Assembly (NCBI RefSeq): GCF_014692505.1
Contig: NZ_JACNYK010000002.1
Coordinates: 620,001-684,000 of the forward strand
Source of the DNA: Sphingobacterium arenae
GTDB lineage: Bacteria > Bacteroidota > Bacteroidia > Sphingobacteriales > Sphingobacteriaceae
Direction: 5' to 3'
Length of the DNA: 64,000 nucleotides
Part shown: positions 16,630-23,976 of the stretch, in pieces
How the letters are laid out: each line of letters opens with the position of its first letter
Position numbering within the stretch: the first letter of the stretch is position 1
Made by a program: the position numbers and the translations under genes
Notes under the pieces: generated by a model
What the model was told of the DNA's origin: nothing
Database searches by the model: none
Seen by the model: only the letters and a program-made list of their open reading frames with translations

Positions 16630-17070
16630 ATGTACCTGAACTGCCACTCCTATCATAGCCTGCGCTACGGCACGCTTCCGCTGGAAACGTTGGTCCAGCA
16701 GGCGCTTGCCTGTGGGGTAACTTCGCTGGCCCTGACAGATATCAATACCGTGACGGGAATCTATGATTTTGTTAAAATCTGCCGAAAGGTAGGGATAAAG
16801 CCGGTGGTGGGTATGGAATTCCGCGAAGGAAACCGGCTGCGCTACATCGGCCTGGCGAAAACGCAACGGGGTATCGGGGAGCTGTGCCGACTGCTCACGG
16901 CCCGCAACTGCGAGGGTATACCCCTCCCCGATCGGGCTCCAGATTTCCAAGATGTCATCACTATCTATCCGCTGTCCAATGTGCCGCAGCAGCTGGGCAC
17001 GGATGAATATATCGGCATCCGCCCCAGCGAACTGAACCTGCTGGTACAGGAAAAATGGAAAAGGTTGTAA
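16630..17070 (+). pseudogene. dnaE: truncated error-prone DNA polymerase III alpha (PHP fragment), copy A
   Basis: The frame matches the first 145 of 1016 residues of the complete dnaE at 23977: the PHP-domain start (NCHSYHSLRYGTL, LALTDINTVTGIYDF, GIKPVVGMEF) and the following segment, then a stop right after VQEKWKRL. The polymerase core is missing, so it cannot synthesise DNA. The last 213 bp (16856-17068) are identical to 24203-24415, although the preceding 226 bp carry about 28 differences by my count. The breakpoint at 17068 is followed by about 220 bp of AT-rich DNA without recognisable coding content. Confidence 0.88.
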
Positions 17071-17291
17071 AATGCAAATTGTTAGAGAATTGCGAAAAAC
17101 AAAAGAGCGTATTAGTAATGAGGTCTGTAAACTTGTTGCTCGTCGTTAATCATGTTAGGCAATTTTTACGTTATCAGTAATGTCTGCTGTTTCTCCAGTT
17201 CTATTAAGTAGCAAGGACTGCATTTAGTCATGACTATCAAAATGTTAAAGTAATGTGCTAAATCTTTAACATTCTTTTCCATATGATAACT

Positions 17292-18431
17292 TCAATCGAG
17301 ACTTTCCCACCATTTGGTAAACGTTTGCTCCGTGTCGTTCAAGTATACGATGTCGCCTATTCTGGGTGTGATCAATGTCGTTTTATGCGCTTCTTCATTT
17401 AACGCAGTAACACTTGTCAAAGGTTCGTCCCATGGGTGGTAGCCCAATTTGAATTTGGATGAATGTATCGGCAACAATCGCTTTGTCTGTAAGTCCTTTG
17501 CGGCTTTCAATACTTCATCTGGCAATAAATGGATCTCCCTCCAGGCTGGATTGTACTGACCGTTGTCCAAAAGGGCTAGATCGAATCCACCAAACTGTTT
17601 CCCAATCTCGGCAAAATGCGTATCGTAGCCGCTATCACCACCTAGATACAATTTCAAATCTGGTGTCTGCAAAATGTAAGAAAGCCAAAGTGTACCATTA
17701 CTCTTCATGCCTCTGCCAGAAAAATGCCGTGCTGGCGCAGTGTGGACTGTAAGATCATCTCTGATCAAAATATGTTCGCTCCAATCTTTTTCGATAATTT
17801 GCGCAGGATCAAACTTCCAATATTCAAAATGCTCGCCCACTCCCAGACCACATATAACCTGCTTTATTTTGGGTTTTAATTTTATAATGGTTTCGTAATC
17901 GAGGTGGTCGTAATGATCGTGCGTGATGAGGAGATAATCAATATCAGGCATATCGTTAGCCGAATAAATATCTGTTCCAATGAATGACTTATTTGAACCT
18001 GGAATAGGCGACGCATTGCCGCTGAAAACAGGGTCTACCAGGAACCGCGTACCGTTGAGCTGGATGAAGTAGGACGAATGACCGAACCAGATCAATACAT
18101 TCTCGCTGACCGGCAAGCTTTTCAAATCGGTCTTTACGGATGGGATTTCGTCTATCGGTTTGGTCCGAGGAAATTTTCGGAAAATAAAATCAAAGGTCAC
18201 TTTGGTCATCGAATATCCCTCGCTGACCATAGGTGTATAGTGTGTGTTTTGAAATTTCCCGTCTCTGTACTGGGGCGATTGTTTTATCCGTTCCAATCGT
18301 TTTCCACTTGGTGCTTTCCCGAATTTAGGATGTTGCATATAGGCAAGGACAGCTACAGTCGATATACCTATAAAAATGAGTATCCCTATCATTACATTTT
18401 TCAATATTTTAAAAAGCTTCTCCCTTCTCAT
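17292..18431 (-). CDS. MBL-fold metal-dependent hydrolase (NAPE-PLD/UlaG-like)
   Basis: This 379-residue protein has an N-terminal hydrophobic anchor (about 11-30: VMIGILIFIGISTVAVLAYM). The metallo-beta-lactamase core carries LLITHDHYDHLDY (the HxHxDH motif), a further His in TAPARHFSGRGM, Asp in YLGGDSGYDTHF and a late His in LPIHSSKFKLGYH. The closest family I recognise is the NAPE-hydrolysing phospholipase D-like group. It sits head to head with a MerR gene, so that regulator probably controls it. The substrate is unknown. Confidence 0.88.
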   Translation of the reverse strand: MRREKLFKILKNVMIGILIFIGISTVAVLAYMQHPKFGKAPSGKRLERIKQSPQYRDGKFQNTHYTPMVSEGYSMTKVTFDFIFRKFPRTKPIDEIPSVKTDLKSLPVSENVLIWFGHSSYFIQLNGTRFLVDPVFSGNASPIPGSNKSFIGTDIYSANDMPDIDYLLITHDHYDHLDYETIIKLKPKIKQVICGLGVGEHFEYWKFDPAQIIEKDWSEHILIRDDLTVHTAPARHFSGRGMKSNGTLWLSYILQTPDLKLYLGGDSGYDTHFAEIGKQFGGFDLALLDNGQYNPAWREIHLLPDEVLKAAKDLQTKRLLPIHSSKFKLGYHPWDEPLTSVTALNEEAHKTTLITPRIGDIVYLNDTEQTFTKWWESLD

Positions 18432-18459
18432 ACTTTTGCCTTATTGCACTTTGATTATG

Positions 18460-18490
18460 CAAATATACTTTGTAGATTTACAACTAACAA
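18460..18490 (-). promoter_or_regulatory. promoter of the MBL-fold hydrolase gene
   Basis: On the minus strand TATATTTG (18467-18460) is preceded by a TTG 20 bp upstream, matching the Bacteroidota promoter pattern. It lies about 28 bp ahead of the ATG at 18431. Confidence 0.5.
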
Positions 18491-18504
18491 CCATATAGTA
18501 TGGT
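18490..18504. promoter_or_regulatory. candidate MerR operator
   Basis: ACCATA and TATGGT form a perfect inverted repeat around TAG in the divergent region between the MBL hydrolase and MerR genes, overlapping the far end of the hydrolase promoter. MerR-type regulators bind such dyads. Confidence 0.4.
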
Positions 18505-18541
18505 TCATACTTTACATTTTTTATTCACAAAACATTAGGCC

Positions 18542-18904
18542 ATGTTAATCAATGAATTATCAAAAAGGACAGGCGTATCGATAGCTACGTTGCGATATTA
18601 CGAGAATTATGGAATGTTCAAAGGTGTATCTGATGAAAAGGTGAGAACAAACAACTATAAACATTATGACGAACTTGTAGTGGAGAAAATAGAAATCATC
18701 AAAGGTGCCAAGGAGGTTGGATTTACATTAGCTGAAATAAAAGATCTGTTGGAAAACTGGCATAGTGAGCAACTATCGATGGAAAAGAAAATAGCGGTCG
18801 TAAATAGCAAAATCAACGAGGTCGATGCCAAGATCCACCAACTAACGGAAGTCAAAAAGCTCCTAGCAAGATGCATTGAGGATATCGAAAATGGGATGTG
18901 TTAG
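18542..18904 (+). CDS. MerR-family transcriptional regulator
   Basis: This 120-residue protein opens with the MerR DNA-binding domain (INELSKRTGVSIATLRYYENYGMFKG ... NNYKHYDELVVEKIEIIKGAKEVGFTLAEIKDLL), followed by a long dimerisation coiled coil (about 75-112). The C-terminal effector part is minimal: only one late Cys pair (Cys111 and Cys120), so a metal or redox ligand is possible but unproven. It diverges from the MBL hydrolase gene across a 110-bp region containing a dyad. Confidence 0.9.
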   Translation: MLINELSKRTGVSIATLRYYENYGMFKGVSDEKVRTNNYKHYDELVVEKIEIIKGAKEVGFTLAEIKDLLENWHSEQLSMEKKIAVVNSKINEVDAKIHQLTEVKKLLARCIEDIENGMC

Positions 18905-19064
18905 TATGATTTAAAAAAGTTTTTCCTTTAGCCTATCATAGTACGCAAGGTCACGACTAATAGTTTAAAGCCACTATAACGGGTGCTTTATAAAATTTTA
19001 CCAATCTATCATGAGTTGAGTAGCTTCTTTTTATTAACTTGGCCTATAAAATATTAGAGGCTTT

Positions 19065-19559
19065 ATGAGCAGTCCGTTTTTTAAATTATCCGCCTCTACG
19101 CCGCAAGGTCGTGAGGTATCGATGGGAGAATACGAAGGGAAAGTAGTACTGATTGTCAATACGGCAACTAAATGTGGGCTTGCACCACAGTTTGATGGTT
19201 TGGAGGCGCTTCATCAGCGGTATAAGAACCAAGGGCTAGTAGTTTTGGGTTTCCCGTGCGATCAATTCATGGGCCAGGAACCTGAAACAAATGACACCGT
19301 CGAAGAGGCCTGTCGTATCAATCACGGAGTAACTTTCCAGCTGATGGCGAAATCTGATGTCAATGGAAAAAATACAAACGAAGTTTTTAAATACCTAAAA
19401 AGTGAGTTAGGCCGATTTCTAGGCAGCCGTATAAAATGGAATTTCACCAAATTTCTGATCGATCGTTCGGGCAAACCTTATAAGCGTTATTCGCCCAGCA
19501 CGAAACCCGAAAAACTAGAACAAGACATCATACAATTGTTAGAAAAGAAAGTTCTCTAG
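19065..19559 (+). CDS. gpx: glutathione peroxidase family protein (Cys type)
   Basis: This 164-residue enzyme has the GPx catalytic set: peroxidatic Cys37 in NTATKCGLAPQF, Gln67 in FPCDQFMGQEP and Trp in WNFTKFLID. Cys65 in the PCDQF motif is present too; the canonical glutamine and FMGQEP context are retained. Bacterial non-selenium members usually use thioredoxin rather than glutathione to reduce hydroperoxides. It is a single gene without signal peptide, so cytosolic. A long perfect hairpin begins 20 bp after its stop codon. Confidence 0.93.
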   Translation: MSSPFFKLSASTPQGREVSMGEYEGKVVLIVNTATKCGLAPQFDGLEALHQRYKNQGLVVLGFPCDQFMGQEPETNDTVEEACRINHGVTFQLMAKSDVNGKNTNEVFKYLKSELGRFLGSRIKWNFTKFLIDRSGKPYKRYSPSTKPEKLEQDIIQLLEKKVL

Positions 19560-19578
19560 TACTACATGGACACTCTCT

Positions 19579-19624
19579 CTGGAATTGCAACTAAAAAGTG
19601 GGGACTTTTTAGTTGCAATTCCAG
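19579..19624. repeat. perfect 21-bp inverted repeat with GGGG loop
   Basis: Two perfectly complementary 21-bp arms (containing GGAATTGCAACTAAAAAGT) surround a 4-nt GGGG loop, 20 bp after the gpx stop codon. As RNA it would be a very stable hairpin and could terminate gpx transcription, but the T-run is inside the arm rather than after it, so a classic intrinsic terminator is doubtful. Its right end abuts a 51-bp fragment of the DUF2075 gene, so it may mark a recombination or mobile-element end. Confidence 0.75.
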
Positions 19625-19674
19625 TATTTCTCTGATCCGCCATAGCGAAACTGGGACTTCAGATTGTATTCATA
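19624..19674 (-). pseudogene. 51-bp fragment of a DUF2075 helicase gene
   Basis: On the minus strand these 17 codons read YEYNLKSQFRYGGSEKY, matching residues about 420-436 of the helicase at 6541-8445 (YEYNLESQFRNGGSEKY). Nothing else of the gene remains nearby. The fragment begins where the 21-bp hairpin ends. The stretch from 19675 to 19823 shows no further gene. Confidence 0.7.
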
Positions 19675-19823
19675 GTTAGCTGTAATTTAACCCTCCAATA
19701 TGCGAATCAAATCCTCATTGATATAAAAAATGATCTGGAAAAAGTCCAACGTATTCTCGTTGATTTCGTAAAAAAAGAAATAGAAGAAATAATTCAGATT
19801 TGTATACCTGACGTATAAGACTG

Positions 19824-20450
19824 ATGAGATTTAAAGAAACTCCGACCAAGCTTATAAGGCGATGTACGATAATTATCGTAGTGTGTGCGATTGCCCTAAC
19901 TATTTTTTCCTGCGGGTCAATTTCTCCTAAATATCTACAAAACATATCGATTGATGCTGGAGCGGAAAAGATAAACGAAGAGCAGACATACGTTTTTGAG
20001 AATTTTCCCACCAGTATAAGTAATCTTGGGGAAAAACCTCCTCAAAAGACGGCTGAAAACGTATCCGATTGTTTATGGAACTTTATTGATGGTAAAGGAG
20101 ATAAAAATGATAGTCTCTTCTATAGATATAACGTTTCACTAGAGCTAAAAGGCAAAAGAAAAGTCCTCTTTAAGTTGCTAGATGAATCTGGTTCTGTAAT
20201 CGGTAAGAAGACAAAAAAAAGGAAATCGGAGATAGCACCATTTGTTTCAATAACGCATACTGATTTCAAATTTTATTTTTTGCTAAATACACTTTTAATA
20301 CAGACCTCTGCCCTGGCTTTAGACAAAAATAAAGACTTGATTTTGTCCTACGAGTACAAGGGAGGTGGGTTCATAGTCCTGTTTCCTATTCCGATAGGTA
20401 CAGGACTGGATACACACATATATAAACGTGTGTCGTTATATCTTTTCTAA
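19824..20450 (+). CDS. hypothetical lipoprotein
   Basis: This 208-residue protein has a basic N-terminus, a hydrophobic segment and a lipobox-like Cys (RRCTIIIVVCAIALTIFSCG, Cys at about 33), so it is probably a lipoprotein. The mature part has no motif I recognise, apart from a basic stretch KKTKKRKSE in the middle and an aromatic C-terminus. Its 3' end overlaps the convergent AbiEii gene by 15 bp. Confidence 0.6.
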   Translation: MRFKETPTKLIRRCTIIIVVCAIALTIFSCGSISPKYLQNISIDAGAEKINEEQTYVFENFPTSISNLGEKPPQKTAENVSDCLWNFIDGKGDKNDSLFYRYNVSLELKGKRKVLFKLLDESGSVIGKKTKKRKSEIAPFVSITHTDFKFYFLLNTLLIQTSALALDKNKDLILSYEYKGGGFIVLFPIPIGTGLDTHIYKRVSLYLF

Positions 20451-21215
20451 AATCTGTTTTTTCACTAATTCGTACGCTTCATTGATATCGTATGCAATTC
20501 CACTTCTTAGCAATCCGTTCATATCACCAGTAAAATCTGCATCTTCAATTTTCTTTTCCATATTTTCGAGGAATTCTTTTTGCGTAATAGTATTCCCTTC
20601 TTCGTTCATATAGTGTTTAAATGCTTCAATCACCTTTTCTACATTTACATCGGCATTATTCAAGGCATACCACAAATCGAATAAATCACGTCCTTTCTTA
20701 CGTTGGTATAAAGCTCGTAGCTTGGTGGCTAATAGTTCATCTAATCCATATGTTGGAACAAAAGCTTCGCCGTTATCCCATTCTGAATCCAGTTTTACAG
20801 GAATATCTTGTAAGCCATACACCGAGAAATGCTCTCTTGTGTTGACTTCTATCTTCAGTTTTATAGGTACATCGTCTTCCGAAAGAATACTGAACACAAT
20901 GGTATTATTATGTTCCTTTTGTTTGATACGTGGTTTTCCCAAAAAAGAAAGCTGTTCCCGAATTCTGTCTATGATTGCTCCGAATGGTTCAGCTTTGACT
21001 TGTACCAAATCAATATCTTCTGAATACCTCGCGGCAGGAGCTAAAAACAATTTATGCAAGGCTGTTCCTCCACGAAATGCCAAACGTTCTTTGATAAATT
21101 CATCACTGAATAAAGCGATCAAAGCCCGCTGTATGATCAGATCCTGTTCTACCTGATAGTTTTCCGGCCAGGGAGCCTGCTTACGCCACGCTGTTATGTA
21201 CGACTGTGGTATCAT
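20436..21215 (-). CDS. abiEii: AbiEii-type nucleotidyltransferase toxin
   Basis: This 259-residue protein is a DUF1814/AbiEii nucleotidyltransferase: FRGGTALHKLFLAPAARYSEDIDLVQV contains the GS-like GGT and the SxDIDL metal-binding Asp pair, followed by KLKIEVNTRE, TYGLDELLATKLRALYQRKKGRDLFDLWYAL. In type IV systems this enzyme blocks growth, and some members transfer nucleotides to tRNA; AbiE systems can also abort phage infection. Its ATG overlaps the stop of the antitoxin gene by 4 bp. It lies between two direct copies of a polymerase cassette, where it would penalise loss of the segment (inference). Confidence 0.92.
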   Translation of the reverse strand: MIPQSYITAWRKQAPWPENYQVEQDLIIQRALIALFSDEFIKERLAFRGGTALHKLFLAPAARYSEDIDLVQVKAEPFGAIIDRIREQLSFLGKPRIKQKEHNNTIVFSILSEDDVPIKLKIEVNTREHFSVYGLQDIPVKLDSEWDNGEAFVPTYGLDELLATKLRALYQRKKGRDLFDLWYALNNADVNVEKVIEAFKHYMNEEGNTITQKEFLENMEKKIEDADFTGDMNGLLRSGIAYDINEAYELVKKQILEKI

Positions 21216-22021
21216 ATATCTGCTTCTATTTCTACATTAGGCACAATTTTCCATTTGTTGCCGGTTATCATATTTTCGGGTTTCTTTTTTTGTGGTCGCA
21301 ATAAAGTCGGATAATATTCAATAGAATTAAGGTAGTTGTATAAGGCGTTGCTTAATTCGTTTTCCTCTAACACACAATCCAACACATATCCCAAACGCTG
21401 AACCACTGATATTTCATCATATCGTTTTGCAGTTTCTACTAGCTTTTCTGGTTGTATTACATCTTTCAATTCTTCGATTACAGTCGCTACCCGGTTAAAT
21501 CCTCCCACTTCATTATAATAACTTACCAAATCCAAAGCGGTCAATTCTGGTGATGAAATATTGATATATCCAGTATCCACTTTTTTCTTTATGATATCCG
21601 CTTTATTCCAGGATTTTTTGATGTAAAAATGAATACCCACCTTATCGTTTTTAATCGGTCTCAAAGCAATACCTTCTGTAATAACTGAATAGTTTTGAGG
21701 TTGCTGATGAGCGGCTCCGTGATAAGCTGCTGCATTTAATAGACCAACATAATAATCTCTGTTTAAAAACTTCATCAAATCATTTACATACAAACTGGTC
21801 GGAATAATACCTTTAGCTCTATATTCAGGTGGAACAATAACATAAAACCCTCTGCGAACCATTACCACGGATTCTTGTTTTTTAAGCCGTTGTAATGTTT
21901 TCTTAAGAGCATTTTCAGATACTCCTAATTGGCTATGCAAACCTTCGGTAGTAAAGCTATACTTTCCGTTAGCCCTTTGTTCATCAATAAAGGAGTTTAA
22001 ATATTTGTATTGTTCTGCCAT
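21212..22021 (-). CDS. abiEi: AbiEi-type antitoxin / transcriptional repressor
   Basis: This 269-residue protein has an N-terminal winged helix (KYSFTTEGLHSQLGVSENALKKTLQRLKKQESVVMVRRGFYVIVPPEYR) typical of AbiEi antitoxins, then the antitoxin domain (YVNDLMKFLNRDYYVGLLNAAAYHGAAHQQPQ ... INISSPELTALDLVSYYNEVGGFNRVATVIEEL). It counteracts AbiEii and represses the operon by binding repeats ahead of it. It overlaps the toxin gene by 4 bp. A 30-nt imperfect direct repeat upstream (22051-22080 and 22161-22190) may be its operator. Confidence 0.9.
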   Translation of the reverse strand: MAEQYKYLNSFIDEQRANGKYSFTTEGLHSQLGVSENALKKTLQRLKKQESVVMVRRGFYVIVPPEYRAKGIIPTSLYVNDLMKFLNRDYYVGLLNAAAYHGAAHQQPQNYSVITEGIALRPIKNDKVGIHFYIKKSWNKADIIKKKVDTGYINISSPELTALDLVSYYNEVGGFNRVATVIEELKDVIQPEKLVETAKRYDEISVVQRLGYVLDCVLEENELSNALYNYLNSIEYYPTLLRPQKKKPENMITGNKWKIVPNVEIEADI

Positions 22022-22050
22022 TATTTTAGTAACTGATTGCGATACAGGTT

Positions 22051-22190
22051 TAATTTCAACCCTTTTTGCAATGACAAACTTATATTTTTATATAATCAGA
22101 ACCAAGCGTTTAGTTAATTATTTTATAGGGTATATTAAGTTATCATTTGCAATACCTTCCTAATTCCAACCCTTTATGCAATCAAAAACT
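22051..22190. repeat. 30-nt direct repeat pair upstream of abiEi
   Basis: The segments 22051-22080 and 22161-22190 match at 26 of 30 positions (core CAACCCTTT, TGCAAT, AAACT) and are 110 bp apart in phase. The first copy lies about 30 bp ahead of the abiEi start. AbiEi antitoxins are known to bind paired repeats in their own promoter, so these are candidate operators. Confidence 0.4.
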
Positions 22191-22268
22191 CAATTCTTCC
22201 GTTTATTTCGAATCACACCTAATTCAAAAAATAACTAGGATAACCTCATTTCCTGAAAAGATTTTTTG

Positions 22269-22514
22269 TTATACCCATTGCTTCTTCGTTGAAGTAGTTT
22301 TTTGCAATCTGTAGCTCTTGCTTAGTAGGAAGCCTACCGAAATCATGACGTCGAGTTTGTAATATTTCACCTCGCGAGTCTGTGTTTTATCTTCAGTTGC
22401 CCCGTGCTGAGTGGTTGTTCGGAAATTCCGAACAACCACTTCTTCTTCGAGTTCCCCTTCTTCGAAGATATGTTTAATATGCTCGCTGATGGTAGCTAAA
22501 TAATCAATACGCAT
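22269..22514 (-). pseudogene. RhuM-family relic with internal deletion (cassette copy B)
   Basis: The first 150 bp from the start differ from copy A by a single base over the stretch I compared (22370-22515 against 15026-15168). After ISVG the frame is broken: relative to copy A about 225 bp are missing (joined within the word TAGTAGG/GGTAGCC, equivalent to about 14754-14983), which shifts the frame and gives an early stop. What remains (81 codons) is not a plausible RhuM protein. The nearly identical start contrasts with the heavier divergence in the polymerase genes. Confidence 0.8.
22411..22439. repeat. 29-bp near-perfect palindrome (copy B)
   Basis: Identical to the palindrome at 15065-15093: 14-bp arms around one base with TTGTTC/GAACAA cores. 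Confidence 0.6.
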
Positions 22515-22729
22515 CACGATACCCGATATAGATCCACCGAAATGATGTCATCAATGGTCACCCCATAATACCGCGCTATCTTGATCAAAAGCTCTATAGG
22601 TGGCTCGGCCATGCCATACTCATACTTGGAATAGCGTGTGCGGGTGATACCCAGCTGGTCGGCCAGCTGTTGCTGTGACCGCCCCTTCCTCCCGCGCAGA
22701 TACCTCATATTGTCAGCCAGATACAACAT
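22514..22729 (-). CDS. XRE-family HTH regulator (cassette copy B)
   Basis: The start is ATG 22729, giving 71 residues. It is the same Cro/C1-type domain as copy A with small changes (ELG to QLG, PPID to PPIE, GLS to GVT) and a different C-terminal tail (LYRVS against LYAYRDAY). The longer reading to 22972 runs antisense into dinB and is rejected. It diverges from dinB copy B and overlaps the RhuM relic's first codon. Since both operators are conserved, the two regulators may cross-control both cassettes. Confidence 0.85.
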   Translation of the reverse strand: MLYLADNMRYLRGRKGRSQQQLADQLGITRTRYSKYEYGMAEPPIELLIKIARYYGVTIDDIISVDLYRVS

Positions 22730-22747
22730 TGTTCTAAATTTGAACAA
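22729..22747. promoter_or_regulatory. candidate XRE operator 1 (copy B)
   Basis: TTGTTC-N7-GAACAA at the XRE start codon. The arms are identical to copy A, but the spacer reads TAAATTT instead of CAATTTT. Confidence 0.5.
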
Positions 22748-22752
22748 CAAAC

Positions 22753-22771
22753 ATACTAATATTTTTAGTAT
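22753..22771. promoter_or_regulatory. candidate operator 2 (copy B)
   Basis: ATACTAA-N5-TTAGTAT, identical to 15406-15424 and again just ahead of the dinB -7 element TAACTTTG (22779-22786). Confidence 0.45.
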
Positions 22772-22813
22772 TTCGCTATAACTTTGTATGAAATTTAACA
22801 GGAAAGATATAGC

Positions 22814-23974
22814 ATGGAACGCGCAATAGTACACATGGATCTGGATACGTTTTTCGTATCCTGCGAGCGCTTGAACAACGACAAGCTGAGGGGTGTGCCG
22901 GTGATTATCGGTGGTGGCGAACGCGGGGTGGTAGCTTCCTGCTCCTATGAGGCTCGCTATTATGGGGTGCACTCGGCTATGCCCATCAAGATGGCGCTGC
23001 GGCTATGCCCGGAAGCCAGGGTGATGAAGGGTGATATGGAACGTTATTCTAAGCTTTCCCATACGGTGACGGAGGTGATCGAAGAAAAAGCGCCGGTCGT
23101 GGAAAAAGCCAGTATCGATGAACACTACCTCGACATCACGGGTATGGATCGGTTTTTTGGTGCATATAAATGGACGGAGGAACTTTCTCAATCCATCACC
23201 CACCATACGGGTCTGCCAATCAGCTTTGCGCTTTCGGTAAACAAAACGGTGGCCAAGATCGGCACCGGCGAGGCGAAGCCCATCGGCAAGAAGGAGATCA
23301 GCGCCGCAATGGTACGTCCTTTCCTAAATCCACTGTCGATCAAAAAGATACCCATGGTGGGCGATGCCACCTTCCAGCTACTCTCGCGTATAGGCATCCG
23401 GCAGATACACACCTTGGCGGATATGCCAATGGAGGTATTGCAGCAGATGATCGGCAAGAATGGCATCGACCTCTGGAAGAAAGCCAACGGCATAGATTAC
23501 ACGCCTGTAGAGCCTTACACCGAACGTAAATCGATTTCGACAGAGCATACTTTCGGACAGGACACGATCGACCTGGCCAAACTGCGCAGCATAATAGCCG
23601 GTATGGTGGAGAAGCTTGCCTACCAGCTACGCAGCGAGCAGTGGCTGACTGCTACCGTGGTGGTCAAAATACGCTATTCCAATTTCGACACCGAGACCAA
23701 GCAGTGCCGTATCCCCTATACTTCGGCGGACCATACGCTATCGCGTTGTGTGATGGAATTGTTCGATAAATTGTATAACAGGCGCATGCGCATCCGGCTG
23801 ATCGGTGTGCGCCTGACGAATCTGGTGCGCGGCAGCCTGCAGATCAATATCTTTGAGGATACGCAGGAAATGGTGGCGCTCTACCAGGCGATGGACCGCA
23901 TCAAAAACCGCTTTGGTGTGGACAAAGTGGGCAGGGCATCGGGATTCAAGGGGTTACAACGGGAGGAGGTTTAA
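22814..23974 (+). CDS. dinB: Y-family DNA polymerase (DinB/Pol IV type), copy B
   Basis: This 386-residue polymerase differs from copy A at only a few residues (for example YYGVHS for YFGVHS, ARVMKG for AKVIKG, PIGKKE for PLGKKE, GLQREEV for GLRREEV), while the DNA differs mostly at third codon positions, so both copies have been under protein-level constraint. Catalytic Asp9, Asp102 and Glu103 are intact. It is followed after 2 bp by the complete dnaE, so this cassette can make both polymerases. It lies exactly 7347 bp downstream of copy A without gaps. Confidence 0.93.
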   Translation: MERAIVHMDLDTFFVSCERLNNDKLRGVPVIIGGGERGVVASCSYEARYYGVHSAMPIKMALRLCPEARVMKGDMERYSKLSHTVTEVIEEKAPVVEKASIDEHYLDITGMDRFFGAYKWTEELSQSITHHTGLPISFALSVNKTVAKIGTGEAKPIGKKEISAAMVRPFLNPLSIKKIPMVGDATFQLLSRIGIRQIHTLADMPMEVLQQMIGKNGIDLWKKANGIDYTPVEPYTERKSISTEHTFGQDTIDLAKLRSIIAGMVEKLAYQLRSEQWLTATVVVKIRYSNFDTETKQCRIPYTSADHTLSRCVMELFDKLYNRRMRIRLIGVRLTNLVRGSLQINIFEDTQEMVALYQAMDRIKNRFGVDKVGRASGFKGLQREEV

Positions 23975-23976
23975 GC

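Noticed and set aside
17071..17291. Possible continuation of the truncated dnaE after 17070
   Set aside because: The DNA after the stop is AT-rich and shows no similarity by eye to the dnaE continuation at 24416; a 25-codon frame at 17072 has no recognisable content.
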